Shown here one piece after another: positions 1-5,989 of a DNA stretch of 8,220 nt. Position 1 is the first letter of the stretch, and each line of letters starts with the position of its first letter. The notes beneath the pieces are model-generated. The model had not been told where the DNA came from, ran no database searches, and saw only the letters and a list, made by a program, of their open reading frames with translations. Location of the stretch: assembly GCA_902766415.1 (NCBI GenBank), contig CACXDR010000104.1, positions 1-8,220 of the forward strand. Direction: 5' to 3'. A program made the position numbers and the translations under genes. The DNA comes from an uncultured Lachnospiraceae bacterium. GTDB taxonomy: Bacteria; Bacillota_A; Clostridia; Lachnospirales; Lachnospiraceae.

Positions 1-116
1 ATATCGCCATGGCGGAGGCGAAGCGCTGCAACGCGAGCGTCGCGTGCGTTCACTCCTCCAGCATGAGCGCGCTCCTTGAGGTCATGGAGACCTACTGCGG
101 CAAGGCGGGTGCGTGA
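1..116 (+). CDS. C-terminal end of a probable DUF2325-type protein (5' end outside window)
   Basis: The frame that ends at the TGA at 114-116 is open back to the window edge and gives 37 residues. They include AMAEAKRC near the start, then VHSSSMSALLEVMETYC and a short GKAGA tail. The pattern of a helix with AxxEAK, a strand, then a small polar S-S-S turn leading into an SALLEVME helix resembles the end of DUF2325 proteins, which are small Rossmann-like proteins of unknown function. The stop lies only 3 nt before the next ATG, so the two genes are very probably co-transcribed and translationally coupled. The gene next door belongs to DUF3793, and as I recall these families occur together in Clostridia; that is memory, not something tested here. 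With so little sequence the family call is tentative, but a real coding end is likely. Confidence 0.5.
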   Translation, partial: IAMAEAKRCNASVACVHSSSMSALLEVMETYCGKAGA

Positions 117-119
117 GCC

Positions 120-704
120 ATGGAACGGACGTTTGAGGAGGTGCTGGTCGAACAGTGCGCGCCCACGTTCGCGGGCGTGAAGCCGGCGAACATGTTCCGG
201 TTCGATCCCCGCGGCGCGAAGGCGGAGGCCCTTGGGCGGGTCCTTACAAAGCTTCCTTTTATCACGGGGATGCTTGAATCCAGGGGGCTGGGCCTTTTCG
301 TGCTGAAGCGCTGCATGCGGACGGACAGCCTGCTGCTCCTGGTCTACAGGAAGAAGCGGCTTGCGGAGCTGATATCCGTACCGGAAAACCGCGCGTTCCT
401 GACAGGGCGCGGGTATCATCCCGGGCGCGGGACACAGGCGCTTCTTGAGGAGTTTTCCGGGCGGATCTGTCTGGAAAAGGATTTCCCGCATGAGATCGGG
501 CTCCTTCTCGGATATCCGCTTTACGACGTCGAGGGCTTCATCGAGAACGGCGGCCGGGGCTGCACCGCGCAGACGCTCTGGAAGACCTACGGAGATCCGG
601 AAGGCGCGAAAAAGAGCTGCGCCGTCTACAGGAAATGCACCCAGGTCTATACGAGGCTTTTCCGGGCGGGAACGCCGCTCGTGAAGCTGGTCGTCGCCGC
701 CTGA
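120..704 (+). CDS. DUF3793 family protein
   Basis: This 194-residue protein carries the features I associate with DUF3793. The N-terminal segment has EQCAPTFAGVKPANMFRF (about residues 11-28). The C-terminal half has FPHEIGLLLGYPLYDVEGF followed by an IENGG-C segment and the W-K-x-Y-G-D element (residues 122-159). A final YRKCTQVY segment follows. Cysteines at 13, 65, 117 and 148 are notable, although metal binding is not demonstrated. There is no signal peptide or membrane segment, so it should be cytoplasmic. The biochemical function is unknown. It starts 3 nt after the preceding stop and is followed 160 nt later by a flavodoxin, a neighbourhood that suggests redox or metal homeostasis. The ribosome binding site before 120 is weak (AAGGCGGGT some distance upstream), consistent with coupling to the upstream gene. 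Confidence 0.85.
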   Translation: MERTFEEVLVEQCAPTFAGVKPANMFRFDPRGAKAEALGRVLTKLPFITGMLESRGLGLFVLKRCMRTDSLLLLVYRKKRLAELISVPENRAFLTGRGYHPGRGTQALLEEFSGRICLEKDFPHEIGLLLGYPLYDVEGFIENGGRGCTAQTLWKTYGDPEGAKKSCAVYRKCTQVYTRLFRAGTPLVKLVVAA

Positions 705-716
705 GGGAGGGGTAAT

Positions 717-763
717 GTCCCGCCCGCGGGACTTGCGCGCCGCGCGCGTGCGTGTTCCCGCGG
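717..763 (+). promoter_or_regulatory. Mutually exclusive inverted repeats in the flavodoxin upstream region
   Basis: GTCCCGC (717-723) can pair with GCGGGAC (726-732), giving a short hairpin directly behind the DUF3793 stop. Part of the same right arm, CCGCGGGA (724-731), can instead pair with TCCCGCGG (756-763), enclosing a 24-nt GC-alternating stretch. The two foldings exclude each other. No T-run follows, so a classical intrinsic terminator is not supported. What I see is the complementarity; a regulatory switch is inference. Confidence 0.4.
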
Positions 764-781
764 AAATAAAACCGGCCGCAG

Positions 782-824
782 CAGTCCGTACGGGGACTGT
801 GAGGATCATCCCTGGAGAGGGATG
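782..824 (+). promoter_or_regulatory. Two tandem stem-loops in the flavodoxin leader
   Basis: Two perfect inverted repeats lie about 40-80 nt before the flavodoxin start. CAGTCC (782-787) pairs with GGACTG (794-799) across a 6-nt loop. CATCCCT (807-813) pairs with AGGGATG (818-824) across a GGAG loop. The segment from 825 to the ribosome binding site is A/T-rich and looks unstructured. A -10/-35 pair could not be identified convincingly, so this may be a processed intercistronic leader or a cis-regulatory RNA. It does not match any riboswitch consensus that I know. Confidence 0.45.
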
Positions 825-864
825 GCAAACAATACTACATTAATAATGAAAGAGGTAAGAACGA

Positions 865-1284
865 ATGAGTAAAGTAGCGGTTGTTTTCTGGAGCCAGACT
901 GGCAATACCGAGGCTATGGCAAACCTGGTCGCCGAGGGCGCGCAGGCGGCAGGCGCGGAGACCGAGGTCATCTACTGCAGTGAGTTCAGCGCGGGCAGGG
1001 TTGCGGAGTTCGACGCGTTCGCGTTCGGCTGCCCGGCCATGGGTGACGAGGTTCTTGAGGAGACCGAGTTCCAGCCGATGTGGGACGACGTGAAGGGCGC
1101 GCTTTCCGGAAAGAAGGTCGGACTGTTCGGCTCCTACGGATGGGGCGACGGCAAGTGGCTCCGCGACTGGGTCGAGGACGCGAAGAACGCAGGCGCACAG
1201 GTCGTCGGAGAGGGCCTTATGGTCAACAGCGCCCCGGAGGGCTCCGAGGATGAGTGCAGAGAGTACGGAAAGGCACTGGCGTAA
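865..1284 (+). CDS. Flavodoxin (short-chain, clostridial type)
   Basis: This 139-residue protein is a complete short-chain flavodoxin, a soluble FMN carrier of low-potential electrons that can stand in for ferredoxin. The phosphate-binding loop SQTGNT spans residues 10-15. The first isoalloxazine loop, GCPAMGDEVLEE, covers residues 55-66, and the second, FGSYGWGDGKW, covers 88-98. Met59 and Trp93 sit where Clostridium beijerinckii flavodoxin has its flavin-flanking Met and Trp, and the two sequences are strikingly alike. The start is supported by GAAAGAGG at 848-855, 9 nt upstream of the ATG. It follows DUF3793 in the same direction after a 160-nt structured leader, so it may have its own control. 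Flavodoxins of this kind are often induced by iron limitation, but I found no convincing Fur box here. Confidence 0.96.
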   Translation: MSKVAVVFWSQTGNTEAMANLVAEGAQAAGAETEVIYCSEFSAGRVAEFDAFAFGCPAMGDEVLEETEFQPMWDDVKGALSGKKVGLFGSYGWGDGKWLRDWVEDAKNAGAQVVGEGLMVNSAPEGSEDECREYGKALA

Positions 1285-1326
1285 GCTCTGCGCCTGTACT
1301 GAAAAACAATGCATATGACCGGGCAC

Positions 1327-1357
1327 TTGCTTACCCCCTTGACCGCAAGGTTATAAT
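1327..1357 (+). promoter_or_regulatory. Sigma-A-like promoter for the membrane-protein gene
   Basis: A perfect TATAAT lies at 1352-1357, in an otherwise GC-rich region. The best -35 is TTGCTT at 1327-1332 with a long 19-nt spacer. Between them CCTTG (1337-1341) and CAAGG (1346-1350) form an inverted repeat that could be an operator or chance. Transcription would begin near 1364. That excludes the ATG at 1361 as a usable start and favours 1412 or 1421. Confidence 0.55.
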
Positions 1358-1420
1358 AGGATGGATAAAGAAGCGGATGTCCGTCAGCAAGGCGGATGTG
1401 CGGAAAGGCGCATGATCTTT

Positions 1421-2854
1421 ATGAAACGTGTTTTACTGAGGGCCGCGGGGGTGCTTCTTTTCCTGCGGCTCATTTTCCTTGCCGGCTATGCTGCGGGCGG
1501 TCTGCTCAGGATCCCCGCGGAGATCGGCGAACGCACCTACACGACGGACGCGGAGCTGACGGCGCTGGTGCTGATCTTCTGCATCGTCCTCCTTTTAAAC
1601 GGCGTCATCGTTTCGGGGTGGACGGCGCTTTCCGCGCTTTCCGGCGAGGACCGGAGGATCAGCACCGCGGGGACCGCGCTCCTTCTGTCCGCGTTCTTCC
1701 TGTACAGCTGCCTGTACGGCTACCCGCTGCTGGACAACCATTTCACGACGGCCTGGCTTATGACGGGAAAGTACACGGCGCAGCTTATAAAGTCGTTCCT
1801 GACGCTCCTTATGGGGATCTTTTCCGCGGGCTTTTCGTGGAACGATACCGCCGCCTGGTACACGGTCTGCGCATGCCTTCTTGCATGTCCGTTCGTGCTT
1901 CTCGCGGTGTTTCTCGGGATCCGGAACTTCCTTCCGGTGATCGGCGCGGCGGCGCTTCCGTCCCTGGTGTTCGCGGTGGGGCATTTCGCGTGCCTTTCCG
2001 GCAGGCTGCAGTGCGGCCTCGGACTTGCGGCATCCATGACGGGCGCAGCCGTGATATACTGTTTCTCGGAGGAGTCCGAGCTTGGCTCCCACCGGAAGAA
2101 AAAGAGCGCGAAGGCCCTGGTCAGCGTCGCGGTCGACGACAAAAAGCGGCTCATCCTGGCGGCCGTGTGCATCGCCCTCTGGGCGGTCACGGTCTTCACC
2201 GGGAAGATCCGCTCGTTCATGGCGGTCATGCGTCTCATTTTTTCGAGCGACGTGTACAAGTACCAGAATAATATCTACGAGCTTGAGGACCTGAGGATCG
2301 TCCAGGCGCTGTTCCTTTCCTATGTGCTGTCGCTTCTTGTGAAGGCGGCGCTGTCGCTTGTGAAGTTCGAGGACAGCTCCCGGTTCGGCGGGATCCTGCA
2401 CAGCGGTTATATGATGCTTCTGTCCGTGTGGGTCATGCCGAAGCTTTCCGGTTTCATGTCCCGCGCGGCGGACAGCGCGCAGGGGGCGGTCGACGGCGCG
2501 GCGGTAGGAGAGCGGATCTCGCAGTTCGAGACGCCGGCGAAGGAGTTCTTCGCGGCGATGGGCCGCGGGACGGTGATCCCGGTCTTCTTCGGCATCGTCC
2601 TCGGGACGGGGCTTGTGCTCCTCCTCTTTTTCTTCACGTTCCGGCTGCCCTTCGTCCGGCTCGTCACCTGGTTCTTTGTCTGGTTTTCGGTCTGTACCTA
2701 CGTGTACTGCCTGATCGGGCTCTTTTACCGGAGCGTACTGGACACGGGGCCGATGCTCCTGTTATGCTGGCTTCTGACGAGAATGCTGAACCGGATGCTT
2801 TCCGCGGGGCAGGCGCTCCGCGCGGGGATCCTGAAGCTCGGCGGAAGGGACTGA
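1421..2854 (+). CDS. Polytopic membrane protein of unknown function (12-13 TM segments)
   Basis: The 477-residue product is dominated by hydrophobic stretches. From the hydrophobicity I count 12-13 membrane segments, beginning with VLLFLRLIFLAGYAAGGLL and ending with GPMLLLCWLLTRMLNRM. A positively charged cytoplasmic-type loop with RKKKSAK follows segment 7. A longer polar loop with SRAADSAQGAVDGAAVGER lies between segments 10 and 11. I recognise no transporter signature, catalytic motif or domain family. The frame is open back to an ATG at 1361, but that codon sits at the predicted transcription start. Starts at 1412 and 1421 follow GGAAAGG (1402-1408) by 3 and 12 nt; 1421 begins MKRVLL, a natural first-segment leader, and is preferred. 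It is the first gene of a + strand run with the Nudix and peptidase-like genes, 103 nt ahead of the former. Confidence 0.8.
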   Translation: MKRVLLRAAGVLLFLRLIFLAGYAAGGLLRIPAEIGERTYTTDAELTALVLIFCIVLLLNGVIVSGWTALSALSGEDRRISTAGTALLLSAFFLYSCLYGYPLLDNHFTTAWLMTGKYTAQLIKSFLTLLMGIFSAGFSWNDTAAWYTVCACLLACPFVLLAVFLGIRNFLPVIGAAALPSLVFAVGHFACLSGRLQCGLGLAASMTGAAVIYCFSEESELGSHRKKKSAKALVSVAVDDKKRLILAAVCIALWAVTVFTGKIRSFMAVMRLIFSSDVYKYQNNIYELEDLRIVQALFLSYVLSLLVKAALSLVKFEDSSRFGGILHSGYMMLLSVWVMPKLSGFMSRAADSAQGAVDGAAVGERISQFETPAKEFFAAMGRGTVIPVFFGIVLGTGLVLLLFFFTFRLPFVRLVTWFFVWFSVCTYVYCLIGLFYRSVLDTGPMLLLCWLLTRMLNRMLSAGQALRAGILKLGGRD

Positions 2855-2957
2855 GGCCGGACTGCGGGATCCGGGCCGGAAGACCGGAAGGAACGCGTGC
2901 CGCCGGGACCGGAGCGGGGAACGGGAAGGACCCGGGCGGATCGAAAAGATACAGGTC

Positions 2958-3593
2958 ATGGATGAACACCTGAAATGGAAGTTTATTTCTGATACGGTCG
3001 TAAAGCGCGACCAGTGGGTCCACTTAAGGGCGGGGCGGTGGCTCCTCCCGAACGGGCGCGAGATCGCCCCCTACTATGTGTACCGGAGCAGGAGCTTTAT
3101 CGTGACGGTCGCGATCGGCGCGGACGGGAACTATATCTTAGTGAGACAGTTCCGGCCGGGGATCGGGGATGTGACGACGGAGTTCCCCGCGGGCGCCATG
3201 GAGGACGGCGAGGACCCGGAGGAGGCGGCGCGCCGCGAGCTTCTCGAGGAGACCGGGGCTTCCGCGGAGCGGTGGACCTTTCTGGGAAGGATCGCCCCGA
3301 ACGCCACGATCGCGGGAAACTACGCGTACATTTTCCTCGCGGAGGGCTGCAGGAAGACGGACACGCAGCATCTTGACGAGACGGAATGCATGGACCCGGT
3401 CCGGCTTTCACCGGAGGAGCTCCGGCGGATGATCAGGGAGGGCGCGTTCGTGCAGGCCGTGCATGTGGCGGCGTACTATATGGCGGAGGCGCGGATCAGG
3501 GAGCGCTCTGCGCCGGAAGGAAGCGAGGCGCCGGAAGGAAGCGCGGCGCCGGAAGGCAGTGCGGCACCGGAAGGAAGCGCGGCACCGGAATGA
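2958..3593 (+). CDS. Nudix hydrolase, ADP-ribose pyrophosphatase-like, with repeat tail
   Basis: A full Nudix box, G-x5-E-x7-REUxEExGU, is present from Gly79 to Ala101 with REL-LEET at its core; these acidic residues bind the divalent metals that activate water. Just before it, VRQFRPGI and TEFPAG match the pattern of ADP-ribose and related NDP-sugar pyrophosphatases, which split such substrates into AMP plus a sugar phosphate. The substrate is inferred from that similarity only. The Nudix fold ends near residue 175. The last 27 residues (185-211) are a tandem tail of period 6, APEGS plus one variable residue, four full copies and a partial one. The gene has a poor ribosome binding site (AGG close to the ATG at 2958), and I see no alternative start upstream in frame. 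The protein has no export signal and should act in the cytoplasm. Confidence 0.93.
   Translation: MDEHLKWKFISDTVVKRDQWVHLRAGRWLLPNGREIAPYYVYRSRSFIVTVAIGADGNYILVRQFRPGIGDVTTEFPAGAMEDGEDPEEAARRELLEETGASAERWTFLGRIAPNATIAGNYAYIFLAEGCRKTDTQHLDETECMDPVRLSPEELRRMIREGAFVQAVHVAAYYMAEARIRERSAPEGSEAPEGSAAPEGSAAPEGSAAPE
3510..3590 (+). repeat. 18-bp in-frame tandem repeat in the Nudix gene (4.5 copies)
   Basis: Units of the form GCGCCGGAAGGAAGCGMG repeat head to tail, with a few silent changes (GCG/GCA, GGA/GGC, AGC/AGT). The period is a multiple of three, so copy-number change keeps the frame. The array ends at the stop codon. It encodes a Pro/Glu/Gly/Ser/Ala linker-like tail that is not part of the Nudix fold. 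Confidence 0.9.
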
Positions 3594-3659
3594 CGACGGA
3601 CCGGCATGGACGGATCCGGCGGCGGACAGGGAGCTTAGTTAAGGAGACGGGCTTAGAAG

Positions 3660-4307
3660 ATGGCAGAGCTCAGACACAAATATTTTGCGGGGAGCCAGGA
3701 GGCGTTCCGGGCGGAGAGCAGGAGGATCGCGCAGTACGGCTGCGGGCTGATCGGCCTCTGCGACCTGATCATATATCTTACAGAGCGGTCCTGGCGCGAG
3801 CGCGCGGAGGGCCAGACAGGCGTGCACCGGGGGCGCTCCTACGAGGCGTTCGTCCATAAGATCGACGACCGGATGGCGAGGGCATACCGGAAGCTGGGCT
3901 TAAACGGCTGGTCCATGGCGCGCGCGTTCAACCGCCGCGCGAAAAAACGCGGCTGGCCGCTCAGGGCGCGCTGGGGCGTTCCCATGGAGACGCTCGTGCA
4001 GGAGGTGAACGCCATGCTCCTCAAGGATATCCCGGTGATCATGTCCGTGGGGCCGGGCTTCAGGAGTCCGGACGGGACAAAGGGGATCCCGCTTCTTTCG
4101 GAGGGCGACCTCACGAAGCTCGACACGGCGGCGGACCATTATATTACCGTGATCGGGCTGATCACGCGGGCGGGACGCAGGTTTTTCCGCGTCGCCTCCT
4201 GGGGACGCATCTACCTTGTCGACGCGGAGGCCTACGAGGAGGGGCTCCGCAGGACGCCCGTGCTGTTCCGCGGGTTCACAAGCATTTTAAAGATCTCCGA
4301 AACATGA
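3660..4307 (+). CDS. Putative C39/papain-fold cysteine peptidase-like protein
   Basis: I do not recognise a named family, but the layout resembles C39-like cysteine peptidases. The N-terminal segment AQYGCGLIGLCDLIIYL (residues 24-40) has Cys28 followed by Gly at a helix start, as in DCGxxCLxMxLxY of C39 enzymes, with Gln25 nearby. Near the end, DHYITVIGL supplies His160 on a strand. Twenty residues later, VASWG (178-182) stands where these folds usually have the third catalytic residue before a Trp-Gly. Ser180 replaces the common Asn or Asp. There is no signal peptide or ABC-transporter part, so it should be cytoplasmic, and it may be inactive or a transferase. A ribosome binding site, AAGGAG (3641-3646), lies 13 nt before the ATG. 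It is 66 nt after the Nudix gene, is probably co-transcribed, and ends right at a terminator. Confidence 0.75.
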   Translation: MAELRHKYFAGSQEAFRAESRRIAQYGCGLIGLCDLIIYLTERSWRERAEGQTGVHRGRSYEAFVHKIDDRMARAYRKLGLNGWSMARAFNRRAKKRGWPLRARWGVPMETLVQEVNAMLLKDIPVIMSVGPGFRSPDGTKGIPLLSEGDLTKLDTAADHYITVIGLITRAGRRFFRVASWGRIYLVDAEAYEEGLRRTPVLFRGFTSILKISET

Positions 4308-4345
4308 GAACGGGCGCTGCGTGTGCAGCGCCCGTTCCGGCTTTT
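4308..4345 (+). terminator. Rho-independent terminator
   Basis: A perfect 13-bp stem, GAACGGGCGCTGC (4308-4320) with GCAGCGCCCGTTC (4325-4337), carries a GTGT loop. It begins immediately after the peptidase-like stop codon. A modest T-run (CTTTTC at 4341-4346) follows. It separates the + strand run from the convergent mscL gene and may act on both strands, though the T-tract is better on the + side. Confidence 0.85.
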
Positions 4346-4389
4346 CGGCATATCTTTTCCGGTGGGAGAAGATCCCATCGTGTGAAGCT

Positions 4390-4788
4390 TTACTTCTTCG
4401 CGAGAAGGTCGCGGATCTCGGTGAGCAGGACCTCTTCCTTGCTCGGCTCCGGCTCTGCCTCGGGCTCCGGCTCTTCCGGCTTCTTGCTCATTTCGGAGAC
4501 CTTGTTCGCGGTGCGGACAATGTTGAACAGGACGAAGGCCATGATGATGAAGTTGATGATGGCCATGACGAAGTTGCCCCAGCCGATGGAGACCTTGCCG
4601 TCAAACAGCACCAGTGCCATATCCGTGAAATTCACGCCGCCGAGGCAGCCGAGGATGGGGCTGATGATATCTGCCACCAGGGAATCCACGATGGCTTTGA
4701 ATGCAGCACCGATGATGACGCCGACTGCCATGTCGAGAACGTTGCCCTTAAGGGCAAAGGCCTTGAATTCTTCCATAAAACTTTTCAT
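4390..4788 (-). CDS. mscL: Large-conductance mechanosensitive channel MscL
   Basis: The 132-residue protein is a full-length MscL, the homo-oligomeric inner-membrane pore that opens under membrane tension and releases solutes during hypo-osmotic shock. The N-terminal amphipathic helix MKSFMEEFKAFALKGN is followed by TM1 with DMAVGVIIGAAFKAIVDSL, the pore-lining segment rich in Gly/Ala. A periplasmic-type loop and TM2 (NFVMAIINFIIMAFVLFNIV) come next, then the charged C-terminal helix ending EIRDLLAKK. Between TM2 and that helix is a Pro/Glu linker, PEEPEPEAEPEPS. The start has an excellent ribosome binding site, AAAAGGGGG (4796-4804 on the minus strand) with 7-nt spacing. It converges on the terminator at 4308-4345 and has its own promoter upstream. 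Confidence 0.98.
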   Translation of the reverse strand: MKSFMEEFKAFALKGNVLDMAVGVIIGAAFKAIVDSLVADIISPILGCLGGVNFTDMALVLFDGKVSIGWGNFVMAIINFIIMAFVLFNIVRTANKVSEMSKKPEEPEPEAEPEPSKEEVLLTEIRDLLAKK

Positions 4789-4864
4789 TGATGTTCCCCC
4801 TTTTAAAAAAAGATCACGGACGGGACCTTAAGGGATCCCGCCGGACACTTCCGCGTCCGGAATC

Positions 4865-4893
4865 ATTATAGCCCGAAACCGGATGAAAATCCA
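4865..4893 (-). promoter_or_regulatory. Promoter for mscL
   Basis: On the minus strand a perfect TATAAT occupies 4870-4865. A 17-nt spacer separates it from TGGATT (4893-4888), which matches the -35 consensus at only three positions. Transcription would start near 4858, giving mscL a leader of about 70 nt. The stretch between mscL and the methyltransferase gene (4789-4917) contains little else apart from a CCGGAC/GTCCGG hairpin (4841-4860). Confidence 0.55.
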
Positions 4894-4917
4894 CAGAAAA
4901 CACAATATTATGGTAAC

Positions 4918-5808
4918 TTATCGTGAAGAGACCCAGCGCCCGCTTGCGCCGCAGGGGAGGACCAGGCCGCTCCGGGTCACAGGGAGCCCGACCTCGTCCG
5001 AGAACGCGCGCCCGCCGGCCTTCGGGACGATCAGCGACCCGAGCATGTAGGTGAGGACGCTCGCCTGGAGCCCTGTGGTGTAGGAATTAATAAGGAAGAA
5101 AAGCGGATCGTCCGACAGAAGCTCCGAGAGAAGCCCGATGAGAGGCCAGACGGACTCCTCGATCTTCCAGATCTCGCCCTTCGGGCCGCGCCCGTAGGAG
5201 GGCGGGTCCATAATGACCGCGTCGTAACGGTTCCCGCGGCGGATCTCGCGCTGCGCGAACTTCACGCAGTCATCCACGAGCCAGCGGACCGGGGCGTCCT
5301 TAAGGCCGCTCGCCTCGGCGTTCTCCTTCGCCCAGCCGACCATGCCCTTGCTCGCGTCGACGTGCGTCACGTGCGCGCCCGCGGCAGCCGCGGCAAGCGT
5401 TGCCCCGCCCGTGTAGGCGAAGAGGTTCAGGACGCGGACCTCGCGGCCCGCCTTCACCCTGTCCGCGATGATCTCCGAGAACCAGTCCCAGTTGACCGCC
5501 TGCTCCGGGAAGAGGCCGGTATGCTTGAAGCTGAAGGGCTTCAGGCGGAACGTCAGCACTTTCCCGATGGAAAGCTCATATGTGAGGTCCCACTGCTTCG
5601 GAAGGCCGGAAAACTCCCATTCGCCGCCGCCCTTCGTGCTGCGGAAATAATGCCCGTGCGGCTTCCTCCAGCCCGCGTCCTTTTTTTCGGTGCTCCAGAT
5701 CACCTGCGGGTCGGGACGGACCAGGAGCCACTTTCCCCAGCGCTCCAGCTTTTCCCCCTCCGAGCAGTCGATCACTTCATATTCCTTCCAGCGGTCTGCG
5801 GTCCACAT
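4918..5808 (-). CDS. Class I SAM-dependent RNA methyltransferase (RlmI/RlmK-like)
   Basis: The 296-residue protein has the Rossmann methyltransferase core. Motif I, VLNLFAYTGG (residues 126-135), binds S-adenosylmethionine, and VDAS (150-153) supplies the acidic residue for the ribose. The catalytic DPPSYG sits at 201-206. The upstream KHTGLFPEQ (95-103) is typical of the family that includes the 23S rRNA methyltransferases RlmI and the RlmK part of RlmL. Position and base specificity cannot be read from the sequence. No PUA domain is evident at the N-terminus, unlike RlmI; that region (1-90) is instead a short beta-rich segment. GGAAAGG at 5826-5820 lies 11 nt before the ATG. The gene is divergent from the wall-binding protein gene and precedes mscL on the same strand, but mscL has its own promoter. 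Confidence 0.9.
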   Translation of the reverse strand: MWTADRWKEYEVIDCSEGEKLERWGKWLLVRPDPQVIWSTEKKDAGWRKPHGHYFRSTKGGGEWEFSGLPKQWDLTYELSIGKVLTFRLKPFSFKHTGLFPEQAVNWDWFSEIIADRVKAGREVRVLNLFAYTGGATLAAAAAGAHVTHVDASKGMVGWAKENAEASGLKDAPVRWLVDDCVKFAQREIRRGNRYDAVIMDPPSYGRGPKGEIWKIEESVWPLIGLLSELLSDDPLFFLINSYTTGLQASVLTYMLGSLIVPKAGGRAFSDEVGLPVTRSGLVLPCGASGRWVSSR

Positions 5809-5838
5809 ATCAGGTCCATCCTTTCCGATTTTCCATGT

Positions 5839-5867
5839 ATTGTAGCAAAAGCGGGGCGGAGGGTAAA
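5839..5867 (-). promoter_or_regulatory. Promoter for the methyltransferase gene
   Basis: On the minus strand TTTACC (5867-5862) and TACAAT (5844-5839) are separated by exactly 17 nt. The predicted start near 5832 leaves a leader of about 24 nt that contains the GGAAAGG ribosome binding site. It is one half of a divergent promoter pair in the 181-nt gap at 5809-5989. Confidence 0.6.
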
Positions 5868-5909
5868 GAAGATTGTAAAGTTCCCGGGAAAAACGTAAGG
5901 GATTCTGCC

Positions 5910-5937
5910 TTGCGTATACGGCTGAGTGTGATAAAAT
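5910..5937 (+). promoter_or_regulatory. Extended -10 promoter for the wall-binding protein gene
   Basis: TTGCGT (5910-5915) is followed after 16 nt by TAAAAT (5932-5937). The -10 is preceded by TGA, giving an extended -10 (TGn). Transcription would start near 5944. This rules out the in-frame ATG at 5936 and supports translation from 5990. Confidence 0.6.
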
Positions 5938-5989
5938 GGATTTGATTTACATAATAAAGCAACTGTACCCTTCGAAGAGAGGTAACCAT

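Noticed and set aside
741..755. Alternating C/T-G tract as a Z-DNA-forming element
   Set aside because: Fifteen alternating bases are expected by chance in such GC-rich DNA and no function is implied.
837..849. Fur-like operator around CATTAATAATG
   Set aside because: Only a short AT-rich partial palindrome; it does not fit the 7-1-7 pattern well enough.
705..864. FMN or other known riboswitch before the flavodoxin gene
   Set aside because: The hairpins are real but the multi-branched conserved core of the FMN (RFN) element and the consensus of the other classes I checked by eye are absent.
3510..3590. CRISPR-like repeat array
   Set aside because: Units are contiguous with no spacers, are in frame, and encode a simple protein tail.
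3386..3859. Overlapping frame suggesting a frameshifted fusion of the Nudix and peptidase-like genes
   Set aside because: It is a Gly/Arg-rich shadow frame of GC-rich DNA; both genes have intact frames, motifs and stops.
4304..4831. Plus-strand open frames across mscL
   Set aside because: They are antisense to an unmistakable mscL and overlap the terminator.
4841..4860. CCGGAC/GTCCGG hairpin as a terminator of the methyltransferase gene
   Set aside because: It lies beyond the mscL -10 box, has a 6-bp stem with an 8-nt loop and no adjacent T-run.
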